DNA of 64,000 nucleotides. It comes from Chrysoperla carnea (taxonomy: Eukaryota; Arthropoda; Insecta; Neuroptera; Chrysopidae). Of the stretch, positions 25,133 through 36,508 are shown in pieces. The notes below the pieces were generated by a model that was not told the DNA's origin, did not search any database, and saw nothing but the letters and a program-made list of their open reading frames with translations. The stretch is taken from the NCBI RefSeq assembly GCF_905475395.1, contig NC_058338.1, forward strand, positions 6,152,935 to 6,216,934, given 5' to 3'. Within the stretch, counting starts at the first letter, position 1, and every line of letters begins with the position of its first letter. Made by a program: the position numbers and the translations under genes.

Positions 25133-25750
25133 TTCAAATCCCTATATATTATAAATGTGAAAGTAAGCATGTTTGTTTGTTTGTTTGTTTGTTACGCTAA
25201 AACTAGCAAATGGTTTTTAATGAAACTGTACAGCAATTAGGCTGATAAATCAGAATAACACATGAACTATAATTTATAAAGATATATTAAAAAAATAAAA
25301 GAATTTAATTTAATTTGACATTTACCATTTTTTAAATTTTTACAGAAATCTTTAATTTATGGTTCAAAATTATGATTATAGATGGAGCAGATCTATGAAC
25401 CATCATTTTGAACCGTAAATTAAACAGTTCTGTAAAAATATAAAATAGTAAATGCCAAACAAATCATGGCCAACTATTCTGATATACTCAATGAATTATG
25501 ACTATTTTATATTTAACAAAATTGAAAACTGTGTATATCAAGAGAAGGTGGAAGCTATAAAGCGGTGGTTTTTACTTTTTAGCCCAGTGAAGTGGGCGGG
25601 TATCAATTTATTTCTTAGTTCCATAAATTCTGAATAGATGGCGATGAAAGCTACACAATTACTAAATTAATCAACACAATATAATTACTTTTATATTAAT
25701 TGATTCTATTCTGAGCCACAGCAACGCGTGGCCTGACTAGCTAGTTTATA
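25133..25750 (+). repeat. F5 repeat, copy 2
   Basis: Same layout as 7848-8312: TATATTATAAATGTGAAAG, GTTTG run, central palindrome around CAGATCTAT (about 25388), end AGTGAAGTGGGCGGGTATCAA near 25601. The terminal segment AGCAACGCGTGGCCTGACTAG at about 25721-25741 suggests that a second element end is fused to it. Confidence 0.65.
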
Positions 25751-26084
25751 TATAAATATATATAATTTTAATAAATAAAATCTTTTTTATAAATTAAAAC
25801 CTTCAGAATTAAAAAAAAATTAATACTAATTTGCTAATTTGCTTGGACTATATGGACGTACTGATATGATGTCTAGTTTTATTTATGTATGTGACACACA
25901 CAAAAGGTAACAAGACTATGTGTTCACCTTTTATACGGAACTTACCTTGAATCATGTTAACCGTTTTCAAAATTAAATGTACATGTATTTTGTTTTGTCG
26001 CTATTTGTTTTCAATTACCCAGGAAATTATAATATAATCAATCCTTTAACCCGTTAAGGTACACCGGGTTTTTTAGAACGACAT

Positions 26085-26370
26085 TATGTTGTTAGAAACA
26101 TTGAAAATTAAGTATTGCTTTCAGGGATTCCGACGAAAGTTGAAAGTAGACGTTATCAAATTTATCTCGTCTATCGCCCACTTCAATCAAATTATTTTTC
26201 AACGTCCTCAAAGTGTGTTTAATCAGTCTTATCCTATACACATTAGCCTTGCTCCACTTACCGACCCTCTGTAGGTTCTTAGCGTCCAAGAGGGTGGCGT
26301 TATTGCCTACTTTGAGAAAAACTGGTTTAAGGGCTCGTAGTTTCTCTTGAAAAAATGTCAGCAAGGAAAA
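26085..26370. mobile_element. Diverged relative of the hAT-like MITE
   Basis: It shares CGTCTATCGCCCACTT, TTATTTTTCAACG, the AGTGTGTTTAATCAGTCTTAT block and CTACTTTGAGAAA in the same order as 37538-37807. The long open frame on its minus strand is inside this repeat and is not taken as a gene. Confidence 0.6.
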
Positions 26371-27037
26371 TTAAAGCATTTGTGTATTTCAAACATTGAT
26401 ATGCTCATTATTTTTCAGTGATTCATTTTCAAAGAGGACCCATCGGTTAAGATACTAGGGGACCAATTGTGAAACTTATTTTCAATTTATAATCGCTAAT
26501 TTTTAGAATTTCCTTGGCTACAACACAATTTCTGCGTTTTGGCTAACAATAATAAAAAAAGATAGTAATTGAGAATCCTTCACAATTCACAATTAAAATT
26601 TTTCTAAATCATAAATAAATTTTTAATAAAATACTGACTTAGGAATGTTATATTCAAAAACTAGCTTAGTAACATTTTTTTTTTTGTACTAGATCAACTC
26701 CAACTTTCTTTTTAACGACCATTCGATTTTATTTTCAACTTTTTCATTTTCTCTTTCAATTATAAAATAGGGATTATCTTTCAAAATTACTTAAATTTAA
26801 AATAACTTATCTCAAATTACACTTTCACAAAATTCTTGATTTTGTGGAGCGTAGGATAAAATCTAAATGCACGCCTTTGACGAACATACAAGATAAGTTA
26901 AAGCATCCTTTAAATGCTGTGTATACAAGGAATTTTTTTATTTAGAGCTTCACATCTTTGAGTTGGCAACACTCTTTTGTTTGAACCGATTTGACAGCAA
27001 ATAGTGGCTTTGTGTTTAGTTTGGTATATTTTTTATT
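26371..27037. other. No gene seen
   Basis: AT-rich sequence between the hAT-like relic and the transposase remnant. Confidence 0.6.
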
Positions 27038-27228
27038 AACTTCACGTAAAGTCACTTGTCTACGCCGATAAACCAGAAACGGTTGAATTACTTGAAAAGC
27101 AGCATTCGCCGAGTTATTGGCAAAATACAACCGCAAATGCTGCGAAAAGTATGTCAAAATTGGACAAACAGATTGCGCCATCTACGCGGCAGCCACGGCG
27201 ACCACATTATCAAAATCATATTCAAATT
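27038..27228 (+). pseudogene. C-terminal remnant of a mariner-type transposase
   Basis: LHVKSLVYADKPETVELLE is followed after a one-base frame change near 27090 by LKSSIRRVIGKIQPQMLRKV, then NWTNRLRHLRGSHGDHIIKIIFK. This is the characteristic end of a Tc1/mariner-superfamily DDE transposase common in insects. The catalytic region is absent. The frame change and the missing N-terminal part show it is inactive. Confidence 0.75.
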
Positions 27229-27420
27229 AAATTTAACCTCTAAAAAGCACCCGTTCTAACCTAATCGGTGCTTAAAAATAAAATGAAACAAGTCTAAAAT
27301 TGTTCAGAGATTTCATCGGACCGTTAATCTTATTACAAAATCTTATTTACGTTTCCCACACCCCAGAGCTATAGTCCTTCAAGATTGCAGTCTTAAATAA
27401 GCCCCAATTTGATTTAATAG

Positions 27421-28075
27421 AATGTTGTTACTCAAACCCTCGCCTTCGGGTGACAAACTGTACAAGGAAGGTACAGAGGGTCCCTGGGTTTTGGTACCAT
27501 TTTTAGCCTACCACTCTGACCGGTCTCACCTTTGGGAAACACGGTGTTCTCAAGAAGAGAACAGATGATTCCTTGGACCAGATGCTAGAGGCCCATTTGT
27601 TATTATTACTCAAACAACGTCTGATTGTAGGTGACTGAAGAACATGAAAACGTGCGAGGTACTCTTGACCTAGACAAGTCAAGCTTAGAAGAATTACCTT
27701 CCAGGATTTGAATAAACCTGGGGAAATACGATTATGAATATCCAGATCATCATACTAGGCTAAATATCAAATGAAAACCCTAAATACCAAAATTGTAGAA
27801 AGAATTATCTTCCAGAGTCCAGATTTTCTGTAGACAAAGGAAGAAGGGATTGAGATGTACTCGTTAACATACAGGACACATTAAAGGAATATTTTATTGG
27901 GTTTTATTTTGGCACTGGGTCTTAGATCTTTCTATTTATTCGACTAATATCTATTTAAAGCCAAGCACTTTTATCCGGACACGTCTCACTTTCAGGAGAC
28001 AATTTCTTCTCAAGAAGAGCACAGAGATCTTCCTGGTCTAGATGCTAGAGACCCATTTGTGGTACCCCTCATATA
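27421..28075. repeat. GC-richer segment with a repeated motif
   Basis: The motif CTCAAGAAGAGMACAGA followed by GATGCTAGAG.CCCATTTGT occurs at about 27552 and 28012, about 460 bases apart, and a weaker relative is at about 32175. The segment is less AT-rich than its surroundings. A 50-codon minus-strand frame across 27421-27590 (with GETGQSGRLKMVPKPRD) has no recognised relatives. Confidence 0.5.
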
Positions 28076-28474
28076 TATTATTATTTGTAGGTTAGCAAAC
28101 CATTTTTCAATTTGGGCTAAAAAACTTTCAATCTGGTACTTTCAGAATTTGAATTTTTAACATCAAGATTTTCCAGATTACTCGCAATCTTTATAAGAGA
28201 TTTGAATTTAAAATACTTCATAAAACTTCAAAAAATTCACAGAATAAAATAGAATTATAGCATATGGGTGTACATAAAATCCCACAACTTATAAAGCCCA
28301 TTAAACCATCCCAAAAATTGATCCAATAAGCATAGAACATATCCACAAACGAGTAAACAATAATCAGTTTGTGATAAGCAAAATTATCCCCTAAAAATCC
28401 CTTAAATAGCTTTACGATATCTCATCTATTTCTATATCGTAAAAACAATAAATATGATTTGTAGAAAAACTTAC

Positions 28475-28573
28475 CTTGGTACCGGTGGCAGCCCGAATTT
28501 TCGCTCCAGTCACATGATCAGCAGGAATGCTTTCGGGTACAGTCTGGAGTGTAGTGCGCATGGCGCCTGACAT
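28475..28573 (-). CDS. Orphan first coding exon of an unrecognised gene
   Basis: An ATG at 28573-28571 opens 33 codons ending exactly at a strong 5' splice site (CAAG/GTAAGT, intron beginning at 28474), phase 0. The peptide begins MSGAMRTTLQTVPES and ends IRAATGTK. The exon and the ~170 bases upstream are clearly richer in G and C than the surroundings, as expected for a real exon and 5' UTR. No family is recognised. The gene would run towards lower coordinates, but I could not identify a second exon, so intron 1 may be long or filled with repeats. A chance open frame next to a chance splice site is possible but less likely given the composition shift. Confidence 0.5.
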
Positions 28574-28740
28574 AATGTGATATTGTTAAGCAAACTTGTT
28601 CCCCGTTGGGTGATACGCTAGCTACGTCTAGCGATGATCTTAACTATATCTAATAACAAGTCAAAACCGAGTGTGGCGTGTGGGATAACACCACTTTAGA
28701 GCTTGGACCACGTCTAATAATACTCTTTTTCATCACCTAA
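28574..28740 (-). promoter_or_regulatory. Candidate 5' UTR and promoter of the orphan exon
   Basis: Unlike its flanks this stretch is not AT-rich. It lies directly upstream, on the minus strand, of the ATG at 28573. No clear TATA box or initiator stands out. The assignment rests on position and base composition only. Confidence 0.3.
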
Positions 28741-28867
28741 AACAATAATTTTTATCATTAAATATAAATATATCATAAAATTCATGCAAAAATTAATTTT
28801 AATGAATTGAACTGAATTCAAGGAATTAACTCTTGACAAAACTTATCACTAATAGCTCGTTTTGTAG

Positions 28868-29163
28868 TTAGGTTAGGTTAGGTTAGAGTGGATGTCCTGG
28901 GGTGGGACACACTTATACCATAGGGTCCGTTGTGATACCGTAAATGAGTTGGCTCAAGTAAGTCCATCTCCTCATGACAAGAACTGGGCAGTGACAGAGA
29001 AGATGAGACATAGTCACCTCCCCGTCATCACTGTGACAGCTCCTGCAGTAGTCGTAATACACTACCAGACCTACGCGTCCAGCATTCTTGCCGCCCAGCC
29101 AGTGTCTTGTGATACCCGCAACAACTTTACGAACAGAGACCCTTGGAAGTGATATGAGAACTT
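28868..29163 (-). mobile_element. Non-LTR retrotransposon 3' fragment (same family)
   Basis: Minus-strand remnant with VRKVVAGITRHWLGGKNAGR, CRSCHSDDGE and LLCHCPVLVMRRW, ending in a TTAGG-type tail at 28868. About 90 bases between the zinc motif and the end are missing compared with the copy at 35155. Immediately beyond it a 26-base motif beginning GCCTTTTGTTTTTGCC occurs twice, about 50 bases apart (29167 and 29217). Confidence 0.75.
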
Positions 29164-29250
29164 CGGCCTTTTGTTTTTGCCTTAACAAAACCTCTTTATC
29201 CTGTATATTCCAGAAGCCTTTTGTTTTTGCCTTAACAAAACTTCTGACAA

Positions 29251-32200
29251 ACAATAAATCAAATGCCCCCAGGACTGTTCAAATATCAAAGCAAATTGGT
29301 CACGAGATATCTGTCCTATGACTAGCATAGTCGAAGATCTCGAACTGTTTGTCAGACCTCTAACAGATTGATTTTTGATCGAAATCTTCGAAATTAAAGT
29401 TAGGTCTATTTTTGACAATGAACAAGAATAATTTACATATGATAAGGGTTTCATCTCAGAAACTCTTCTTAACTTAGATTCGAGCCCTATATCGGGCGTA
29501 GACTGAGAAAAATCAATCTGTTATTGACATCCTTAAACGTCTTTAGCACTGAAATTAGCCATAGAAGTTTAAATCCATGATATTTAAATATTCAGAATCT
29601 TTTTAATGTTAGAAATTTTTATAAAATATTGTATTTTGTTCCAGAATTAATTTTTATTAAAATATTTGATCCTAAAAGCATATATCAAGGCTTAGTATAC
29701 AAAAAGCTTATTTTATAAATGTAATCATGTGCTGAATACTCCAAAATCCTTCGTTATACCAAAGTTACTCTCTCATATTCAAGGATTTTCAATTATTTTT
29801 ACAAGCCTTGTATACATGCCTGCATTCAAGGATCTCTACTTCATGTGTTTCTACACAAACAAAATCGATCTAAGATCCTAAGCTCGTCTAAAAACAAATT
29901 CACAAATTAACACTGCTTGAAGCTTTTTATGCTGGAATACAAAATCAGAGAACCTTAAGTATGGTTGCCCTTTGATGGGTATTTATGGATTATTCTACAC
30001 AATTCAAACATATCAACATTAACAATCTCTCCAAATTAAGAAATAATCAAAAATTTATTTTCCAAATACAAATATTTCAAAAAAACAGAACGGTTCAATT
30101 TATATGAAATGTACTATAATAACAAAAATATTTTAATGAAATATCCTACGCATAAATTGCAAAGTAAACCGATAATTTTAATAGAATTTTATTAAATTCG
30201 TTTACCCCCAAAAATTATTTCAGAAAACTTAACTTCTTTCAAAATTTATTTTAAGGTTATACAAATTACTTTTATTTAAAAAAAAATAAAAATTCTGAAA
30301 TCAAATCTTAATTTCAAAATAGAATTACTAATTTAATGGGTTAAGATTAAAGACTTTTTGGCATAAACACGCCCAAACGATAAATAATTACGATTAGAAA
30401 TCTTCGAATCGGAAGCAATACTTAAATTAAAGCATGCCAAAATTAAGTAATATGTAAAAAAAATCTATATTTGGATTGAAACTTTTATTATTTTTTTTCC
30501 TGCAAAACTAAAGTTAACAATACGTACAAATACTTCTTGAGCAGAATTCGTAAAAAAAATTAACTCACAAAATCACCAGAAGACAAAATATAAAAACAAA
30601 CGAATTATCACACTAAAATCAAAGAAAGAAAAAAACTTAAGTTTAACAACATTTGATTGCAGCCCTACGCCTTTCAATGCTTTATAAGGACACATAAATT
30701 TCATTTCATTTTGAACAATTTAACACTACAATATTTACAAAAACCATACGAAAATCAATATGAGAAAATCTATTTTGTGGAAATTAATTTCAAAACAGAT
30801 TCATCATTTCAAAAATACTGTTTGATTTTTTGGAAGAGAAATTTTTTTTGCAGAGAAAGCTGATTGACGTATACACGCAAACAAAACTAAATTTATATTC
30901 AATTTTATGAAGCACACATGTTGAACAAAATACAATAATTTTACGAAAATTTCATAAACATTTTAACACAATAAAATTTTACTTGTATTTACTGACCCAT
31001 TTAGTATGCCTTCAAAATGAAAATTTTATTGAAAACCGTACATACACATTTTATATTTAACTTAACATTTTCCAAAATGGCTGAAACTGACTTCTAGCAG
31101 CGAGTAATACGTAAGGTATTATCAACGACATACGTCTTACACCAAACCACAAATATTATATTCAAAATTCACTTTTTAAGATGAAATTTTTTTTCAAAAC
31201 TGAGTAAATGTAAATAAAATTTTCAAATCATAACTTATTTACATATATTGGCTTTATATTTTCTTTTTTTACAAAGTTTATTTTAAATTAAACACTACTG
31301 AGTATTTATTGTTTACCTCTATATACAGAATATAACATTGTATAATATGTAATACATTACCTCCATATAGATAACACCCATGTCCACATAATGTATAAAT
31401 TGAATTTTCAAAGGTATAAATTTATCAATGTCAAAATTAAAATTAAAATTATCTGAGGAAATTACCTTTGAAAAGTTACAAGTAGTACAAACATTTCTAT
31501 AAATTCATTACGAAAAATACGTGGACTCAAAGATAAACAAATAATCAATAATGTTTTGATTGTTAGTTTTATTGCGTTTATTTATAATTAACAAAATTAT
31601 GATTGTTATAAAAAATTATGAAAAATGACAGTTCTAAACCGGGAAAATCTATCATTTAAAATTGCTAACTTAAATTTTGCAACTTTAAAAAAAAAACCAT
31701 AGAATAAAAGTTTAAGATAATAAAATTTTAAATTATATAGACACCTAAGAGCCTACCATAAGTAAGATCTTAGATCCTACCATATAAAATTTTAACTTAC
31801 AAGCCATAACTTTTGAGATACTTTTCAGAAAAAAACATTGGATATATTGTGCAAAGATTCAAAGTTGTCAATTTCTCTAATCGAATTTACTTATTGTACT
31901 TTTTTATCGATGCAAGATTCATCAAACTATCTTTTTAGCCGACAACTAAATCTTATCGCACAAATAAAAGTACGGATAACACTTTAAATAATACTTTGAC
32001 TAGGGCTCTTATAAATTTGAGGCAATATGTTAAAAAATGTAAATTGTACGAACATGTTCATAGAATAAAAGTTGAAAATGTACTCGAATGTGTGAGTGTA
32101 TATAGAGGTCATGTGGTGTTCTTACCTGATTTTTTGAAATAATATTTATAATACTGTCTTTTTCTGTTAACAGTTATCTTCTTGTGAGAAGAAGGGAGTG

Positions 32201-32980
32201 TTCAGATGATTCATCAAGGTCCCAATTCGGTTAATATTTATCAATATTATCGACGAATTTAAATTCATAAATAATTCGCCACATTATTTGAATCATTTTG
32301 AAATTTAAAATTTCATTTTTTTAAATTTAAATTTTTTTCATTTAAAATTCAATTGGGGTTAGAGCAACCATCGTCTTCAAAATATCATACCGTTTTATCC
32401 CTATCTTTGTTTACATTACGTTACACCTATGCATTATCCTTTTTATGATCATTTTAAAAATAGACCTACATCTTTTGATAACTTTTGCATCTAGTTATTT
32501 TACCCCTTCTGGAACAGGTTTTTTTTACGGAAATTTAAAAAAAAAATGTAATCATGTTTTATTTATCCTTCAATTACTTTGTTAATTATAAAATGTACGC
32601 AATCAATCATAAAAAACGATGTATTGAACAATATTGTTTTATTTTAATTTATCACAATTTTACATTAATTATAGAATTTTTAACAAAGAGTTAATTATTT
32701 CTAATGGTAATTTTTAATTGTGAAGAGATATCAAGTTATTCTTTTCATTTAAATACAATGTAATTAGCTGTTTTTTTTTTTTAAATGAGCTATATATGAT
32801 AATTTTCTTTATACAGTACACATTTTCAGCATAGTCATATAAATTAAATTTCATAATTCCCTGACTTTCTTGTTATTGTACTTTTCCCTATTTTATTTAA
32901 AAATTCATACAATTTCAAGCCACAATGAAGTTTAAGTTGATTAAAGACAATTTTTGTACGCCAAATAAACTTGATTTTGG
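29251..32980. other. No gene seen
   Basis: 3.7 kb without recognised coding or repeats, apart from a 15-base inverted pair (AACAGATTGATTTTT near 29360 and its inverse near 29508). AT content rises through the stretch. Confidence 0.55.
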
Positions 32981-33056
32981 TAGTTATTGAAATAAATACC
33001 ACGATACTCGAAATAAAATTTTATTTCGAGTATCGTGGTATTTATTTCAATAACTA
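32981..33056. repeat. Perfect 76-base palindrome
   Basis: 38-base arms with no loop, centred between 33018 and 33019 (AAAA/TTTT). The arm starts TAGTTATTGAAATAAATACC. There are no mismatches by eye. It lies 125 bases outside duplication copy A and is absent from copy B. Confidence 0.95.
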
Positions 33057-33531
33057 TGTCTCAAATCGAAGTCAACAAGAATTCATCCTTAATTGATTTT
33101 GGTATTTTTACTTATAGAATTTATATGGATATGGATTTTAGGAATAGGAATCCAGTAGAAAAATAATTTATTTAAAAAATATTTCTCACAATTATTTAAA
33201 ACTTATTCTCTACGTTAAAATTGTATAAAAAGTTGTAAACCTTGGTTTTGATAACTAGCTTTTCGCATTTTTTGTGCAAAGTACTAGTGCAATTATAAAT
33301 TTGTTAGAAGTAATGAAAATTTGTGCAATATTTGTGGATTTTTTATCCATTTTATTAAGGCCAGCCATAATTTTATATATTCAAAGTTTTCATTTCAGCC
33401 ATAGTTGGCGAATAATTCGTAACATTTATATTAAGTAATTATTTTACTCAATTCCATAAGAGGCAAAGTATAAATTTAAAAAACTGGGTAAAAATTTTCT
33501 ATATTGGACATTTATAGATTAAAATTGGAGA

Positions 33532-33792
33532 ACTTCGAGAATCAATTATTTTTCAGCACCCTCAAAGCGTGTTATATCAGTTTTATCCTCTATTATATTT
33601 AGCCTATAATAATTAGTCTTACCCTCTGTAAGTCTCTAGTGCCTATAAAGGGTCGTTATCGCCCACTTTGAAAAACACATTTCTAACGTTTAGTGGACCT
33701 TATATTTATTCTATAAAATTCGCCTTACCGCCCCCTGTAGGTCTATAGCGCCCACCAAGGGGCATTACCGCCCACTTTGAGAAACACTGTTC
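33532..33792. mobile_element. hAT-like MITE, left end deleted, in copy A
   Basis: Equivalent of 37538-37807. The first ~40 bases of the element and some flank are missing (sequence joins at GGAGAACTTCGAGAATC). The right flank 8-mer is TTCTAAGG, intermediate between the two flanks of copy B, which supports the target duplication. Confidence 0.65.
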
Positions 33793-34455
33793 TAAGGTCT
33801 AGTGGAGGTTCTTCGTACCTACGGAGGAAATACTTCCGGATCCTAATTTTGAATTGAACATTAAATAAGACGAACTGATTTAAGACGTTCTTTGTCACAA
33901 TAATTTTCGATGGTTACTATTACAATTCTAGGGTAAATACTAAATGTACTACTACTCATCGGTGTGCAGTTTCAACCTGGGTTACCTACATAGAGATGCT
34001 TTTATCGCCTGTACTTCATTCCTTAGATGTTTGTGATAAAAATAAGAGGCGGATTTAGTTTTAGATCATTTAGTCTTGGGCCAAAGGCGACAACATTTAA
34101 GGAGAGCTAACTTTAATGCTACTTTTACATAAAAAGAGCACCACAAAGCAATCCCAGGTGCATACACGACGATAAAAAAAAAACAAAAAAACAGGCAGAA
34201 AAGAGAAATTTCCATAAAAATATATTTGTTAAGTTTCTGGCAGGCATACTAATTTTATGTCTTTGAAAGTGTCCAACTAGAGAAAATTTAAAATTATTCC
34301 AACATCCCAAAAATTTTCTTAAAAATGCTTTTTTTTAAAAAAGAATCAAAAGATTAAAAAAATTGAAAATTTGAAATAAGAAAAAAATTTAAACAATTAT
34401 AAAAATTTATTTTGGTGAAAAAAACATTTCTAATATGATGTTAAAAAAAACGAAA

Positions 34456-36385
34456 TTAAAGTTTAATCTGACCAGGATTTGGTTCTACAGGTTCATCTGA
34501 TTCCGGTACAGTTAATGGGAAATAAATTTGCATATAACGATGGTACGTTTGTAAATCATCATTCGAGAATACAACAAATATAACTCGTTCAATTTTATCA
34601 GCATTCTTGCCTTTTTGTAAAAATGTTCTTACAGCATTTAACGCCACACTTGTAGCTTTCTCCATGGGATATCTTTCTCCATACACACCCGTTGAAATTG
34701 ATGGAAATCCAATTGTTTTTATATTATTCTCTACAGCAAGATTTAAACAATTTGTATAACAATTTTGTATAACAATATATTTGTATAACAATAATTTTGG
34801 TTTTTCACCGATTGGACCAACTGTGTGAATTATATCTAGAAAGAAAAAACAAATTAATTTAATTTGAAACTTAATTGTATCGCGCATAATTGGAAACTTG
34901 GGACATTGCGTTTTAAAAATACAGAAATTGCATTCATTCATGTTTCAAAACAATAGTCTAGTCAACAAATTCAAATTGGTGAAATATAGAGATAAGAGTC
35001 GTCAAAATACGTGTGATGGCTCGTTAGATTCGGAATCTATAAAAATGTCTAGCAAAATTTATAGACAATTAAAAGATGTTGAAACTCGACGAAACATATT
35101 ATTATATAAAACAAAAATTTGTGTACCTTTCCTATCAATTAAGAGAGTAATTAATTAGGTTAGGTTAGGTTAGAGTGGCTGTCCTGGGGTGGGACACACT
35201 TAAATCATAGGGTCCGTTGTGATACCGTAAATGGGTTGGCCCCCGGCCACTACTCCATGAACCATTTGGAGCTGTTTAAAAACAGCAGGAGGGCTTTGAC
35301 TGAGGTCGGAGAGGTCGTCAAAGAGAGGCTGGTTCAAGTAAGTCCATCTCCTCATGACAAGAGCTGGGCAATGACAGAGAAGATGAGACATTGTCCCCTC
35401 CTCGTCACCACTGTGACAGCTCCTGCAGTAGTCGTGATACACTGCCAGGCCTAAGCGTTTAGCATGCTTGCCGCCCAGCCAGTGTCCTGTGATAGCCGCA
35501 ACAACTTTGCTAATAGAGGCCCTTCTAAGTGATATAAGATCTTCGGAACAACTACGATTGTACTCAGACCATATCTGTCTTGTAGTACCACAAGTACGTT
35601 CTTCCCTCCATCTAAGATTGGCCTTTTTCAGAATATCGTCTTTCAGGAGTAACTTGCAGTTCGCAAATGGAACTCCCGGGTATTTATTGATGCTTGTGTC
35701 CGGCAGCATCGTGCCATTTCTGGCAAGCTCGTCGGCTTCAAAATTTCCTGAAATGTCCCTGTGTCCCGGTACCCATACCAGGTCTACATTCATTCATTCC
35801 GCCAGCTCATTTAAGGACGTACGACAGTCCTGTGCTACCTTTGACCCTCTGAATTTAAATTGAATAAATTTTAAAATAAACTTAACGTACATCTTGCAGG
35901 TAACATATACCCTCCAGTAATTTTCGCTTTTCCCGTTTCACAACCATTTAATGAAAAACATTCTTCTAAAAGTATTTGTCCTGCAGCTCTATGAATGGCA
36001 CCATCAACTCCACCACCCCCACGCAATGATTTATTTGCAGCATTAACAATTCCATCAATCTAGAAACAAATTTGAAAGCCCATTTTTGTAATCGATTTTA
36101 AATTTAGAAAATCGTCTATTTTTATACCTCTAAAGTTGTTATATCACCTTGCCAAACAGAAACTTTATTCGCTAATTCAATATTCCTGTTTTCATCTAAC
36201 GTAGGCATAATAAATCCTGCATCTTTTGGTAAATTCGTAAATGATTGTATTTCATTCTTTTCAAAGTATGCTTTCCATGGTAATATCTTTGAAAGAACAG
36301 TTGAATTTTTTGTTGTGTATAATTTTCGTTTTTCTTCAATTGATAATTCTAAATATCGTTGTTTTTCTTCTTGCCATCGCGTCAT
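34456..36385 (-). CDS. MACROD-type macrodomain ADP-ribosylhydrolase, copy A (3 exons)
   Basis: Exons on the minus strand: 36385-36128, 36059-35891, 35890-34836 is intron 2, and 34835-34456. Intron 1 is 68 bp and intron 2 is 1055 bp; both are GT/AG with matching phase. The 268-residue product starts with the MACROD N-terminal helix ([20 protein letters not shown]) and then GDITTLE. The macrodomain follows with NAAN (about 92-95), GGGGVDG with the catalytic-type Asp (about 105), [15 protein letters not shown] and the phosphate loop STGVYG. The family removes ADP-ribose from proteins or hydrolyses O-acetyl-ADP-ribose. Against copy B it has seven extra residues after PKLL, from a repeated TTTGTATAACAA tract, and two extra residues (ER) right after STGVYG. 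The start is the only in-frame ATG. A presequence-like stretch is open upstream but has no ATG before a stop. The intron holds a retrotransposon fragment. Confidence 0.88.
34940..35158 (+). CDS. Open frame inside macrodomain copy A intron 2 (doubtful)
   Basis: A 72-codon frame opens at ATG 34940 on the strand opposite the macrodomain gene. It is rich in Lys, Arg and Ser (for example [17 protein letters not shown]). Its stop (TAG) is formed by the first bases of the TTAGG tail of the inserted retrotransposon, so before the insertion the frame continued. A possible 3' splice site (AAAATACAG) lies just upstream at about 34923. The equivalent frame exists in copy B. The two copies differ by two codons, both changing the residue, so there is no sign of constraint. 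No family is recognised; it may be an exon relic or chance. Confidence 0.2.
   Translation: MFQNNSLVNKFKLVKYRDKSRQNTCDGSLDSESIKMSSKIYRQLKDVETRRNILLYKTKICVPFLSIKRVIN
35155..35851 (-). mobile_element. 5'-truncated non-LTR retrotransposon with RNase H domain, in copy A intron
   Basis: Minus-strand coding remnant. [23 protein letters not shown] is the C-terminal part of a retroelement RNase H domain, with the His and Asp typical of its active site. It is followed by the tail region with [22 protein letters not shown], a Cys/His zinc-binding motif. The 3' end is a TTAGG-type tail on the plus strand at 35155-35175. The reverse transcriptase is absent, so the copy is dead on arrival. A TGA stop precedes the RNase H motif where copy B has CGA. 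The type is common in insects within the I/Jockey group; the exact clade is uncertain. Confidence 0.85.
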
Positions 36386-36508
36386 TTTGGCAGCTGTAGT
36401 ACTAAAATGTTTTCCAAAATGTATAATTGATCTTAACCCTAATGTCAAAGTAAAATAACCCGGTAATTTAGAATACTTAACCTTCAAAATACGAATAATG
36501 TCACTTTT

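Larger units (their letters stand above)
33181..36508. repeat. Segmental duplication, copy A
   Basis: This block is repeated in the same orientation at 37163-40638. Similarity starts abruptly at ATTTCTCACAATT and ends at CAAAAGTGAC, 20 bases upstream of the TTG codon that opens the presequence-like frame. It includes about 1.2 kb of non-coding sequence, a truncated hAT-like MITE and the whole macrodomain gene. Copy A lacks about 60 bases at the left end of the MITE and about 200 bases near 34100 that copy B has. Confidence 0.9.

Noticed and set aside
26092-26364. 90-codon minus-strand open frame and an overlapping plus frame
   Set aside because: It lies within a relic of the hAT-like MITE family; the related copies at 33.6 and 37.6 kb do not keep the frame.
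26942-27181. 79-codon minus-strand frame
   Set aside because: Antisense to the recognisable transposase remnant.
35468-35863. 131-codon plus-strand frame
   Set aside because: Antisense shadow of the retrotransposon RNase H region; likewise 39642-39989.
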